This document shows, piece by piece, positions 62,501 to 64,000 of a stretch of DNA of 64,000 nt. Source of the stretch: Crotophaga sulcirostris. Taxonomy: Eukaryota > Chordata > Aves > Cuculiformes > Crotophagidae. The notes below the pieces were generated by a model. The model was not told the origin of the DNA, made no database searches, and saw only the letters and a list, made by a program, of their open reading frames with translations. Position 1 is the stretch's first letter. Each line of letters starts with the position of its first letter. The DNA lies in the NCBI GenBank assembly GCA_013397455.1, contig VYZB01000339.1:298085-362084 (forward strand). Reading direction: 5' to 3'. The translations under genes and the position numbers were made by a program.

Positions 62501-64000
62501 GGTGTCAATCGAACATTAATGACTTTGTCTAGGAGCCCTTGACTCTTTCCTTCAGGGCTGAGTATCTCTTAGTAGCTGTCTCTGAAAAGTACAGAGTGAA
62601 GATAAAGCCTCAACTTGCAAGGTTTGAGGCGATGAAAATGTTACTTAGTCTCTCACTGTGGTCATTTCTTGAGTTGAGAATCTGGATTAAAATTTTTTCC
62701 TGTTGAAATGTCCTTTTCAACTCTTCTACTTCTGTGAAATGTCTCAGTACAATGAAATCATATGAAATATGTTTCAATCAGTTCTTTTTGGAGGCATTAT
62801 GATGTAGTCTTTAATTATACATGTTCTTTTTCTGTTCCCTAGAGCCCCAGCCCATTTTGAAGTGATTTGTATTTTATTCATACTTTTATTGTTAGAATGT
62901 TTTGCAGGAGGGAAAGCAGCTTATTAAAGAAAAACAAAATAAATAAAGGGAAATAGTTGTTCTTTGTTTAATGTAATAGCAGTTGATATCTTTTTAAATA
63001 AAAGTAAAACACTGGCATTTTTCACACACACAGAATTACAGGAAAGTTGTGGTTTATCTTTGTTTATAGGCTCAAATTTGTTATATTTAATAAAATTCAC
63101 TCTTTTCCTTTTCTTTTGTGCAGGTGTAGGAGCACAATAAATCAAAACAGGATTATAGGCATTTCTAGCAACAATCCCATTCATCTGAAAGCTATTTGAT
63201 TTTTACTTTGTTGTAGGTATTTCTATTGTGAAAATGTATATATATGTCAATATATAGGCACTATCATTTGCTTAGACATTAAGCATTAGTCTACTTAGTA
63301 TCGGGCACATAAATATGCCTATGTGAACATACATTTACATCTGCAGTACTCAGGACAAGATTAACCTACATGCCCGCCTACATTTATATACTTACACATT
63401 TATAATATACATTTGTACTTAAAATCCACCCTGCATACACACAATCATGTTAATGTAATGATATTTCCAACCAAAATGCAAAAAAAAGTAAGTCATATTT
63501 GAATTCTAATGATAATGAAAGAAACAATAAGCAAGATGTAGCTTTTAATATAACTTAAAACACACATACGCTTTCCTGTAAAACCTCGCTGCTGGGCAGG
63601 TATCTGCTAATGCCAAGATTTTTGCCGTTTCAGGGAGTAAGTTTGGTATTAAGCAGATTTTGGTATCAAAGTCTGTATATTGTCAGCAATCATTTGGTAA
63701 ATATATATGGCTTCACACTGACCACCCCAGTTGAGCTGATGGTGCATGCTCTCAGATCGAAGCATTTTGTGCTGTGTCCAGCACCAGTGCCAGGGCAAAC
63801 CCATGCTTCACAGCTGGATGGGTAAAATTCAGGGACTTGCTGGAGCTGCAGTTACAGACGCTTGGATTTATCTGTCCCAAATGGTTTACCACCAGGACAT
63901 GGATGTTAGAACCAATTCTCGATTTTTGGGGAAAAGAGACACCAGATATGAGGTTGGTAGAGCAGGCCAAAGAAACTGGGGGTAATTCTTGCTTTCCTGA
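56593..64000. other. Unique DNA, no gene supported
   Basis: No transposon is recognised. A reading frame at 57,651-58,058 (plus) is open for about 135 codons apart from one TAA. A minus-strand frame (about 61,245 down to 60,901) is open for about 115 codons. Neither shows a domain I can defend. There is a pyrimidine tract at about 58,615-58,668 and a purine-rich stretch near 59,690-59,755. The last 280 bases are GC-richer and may continue into something beyond the window. Confidence 0.6.
58615..58668 (+). repeat. Pyrimidine-rich low-complexity tract
   Basis: Runs of T and TTTC/CCC with a few A interruptions. Simple sequence. Confidence 0.8.

Noticed and set aside
1..64000. CRISPR arrays, bacterial operons, ribosome binding sites, tRNA or rRNA genes
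   Set aside because: The sequence is vertebrate nuclear DNA; no spaced direct-repeat array was seen, and I found no tRNA B-box-like sequence by eye, though a covariance-model scan would be needed to exclude small RNA genes.

Overview
This is AT-rich vertebrate nuclear DNA, almost certainly from a bird. The diagnostic marks are three CR1 LINE fragments carrying the CR1 3' end and its 8-bp terminal repeats, and long terminal repeats whose text matches endogenous-retrovirus LTRs common in bird genomes. I cannot name the species from this sequence.

I find no protein-coding gene, rRNA or tRNA I can defend. The long open frames look like chance: none shows a recognisable domain, most lack any exon context, and their number is about what random AT-rich DNA gives. 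The window reads as a gene desert or part of a very long intron. Exons of a non-coding RNA cannot be excluded by eye.

Layout. 1-19.5 kb: mostly unique DNA, with a (GTT)14 microsatellite at 11,988 and two GC-rich islands (13.66-14.11 kb and 16.43-16.88 kb) that differ from their surroundings. 19.56 kb: short minus-strand CR1 end. 24.9-25.4 kb: degraded ERVL-type LTR. 27.15-27.36 kb: plus-strand CR1 end with an intact 8-bp tail. 32,253-32,649: well-preserved solo LTR flanked by a perfect 6-bp target duplication (GTTCTG). 36,754-36,956: non-autonomous hAT element flanked by a perfect 8-bp duplication (CTTTAGAG). About 37.62-38.20 kb: second degraded ERVL-type LTR. 46.21-46.69 kb: longer plus-strand CR1 fragment. 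The rest is unique AT-rich DNA with minor low-complexity tracts.

The most interesting object is the solo LTR. It keeps a promoter layout (two CCAAT boxes, an E-box, a TATA box), carries a perfect consensus estrogen response element (GGTCA-AAG-TGACC inside a 17-bp palindrome), and has five 10-bp tandem units just after a poly(A) signal that seems to lie upstream of the start site. The second is the small hAT element, which contains two internal hairpins and has exact target duplications. No genes work together here; the biology in view is transposon insertion and decay, plus possible regulatory use of one LTR.
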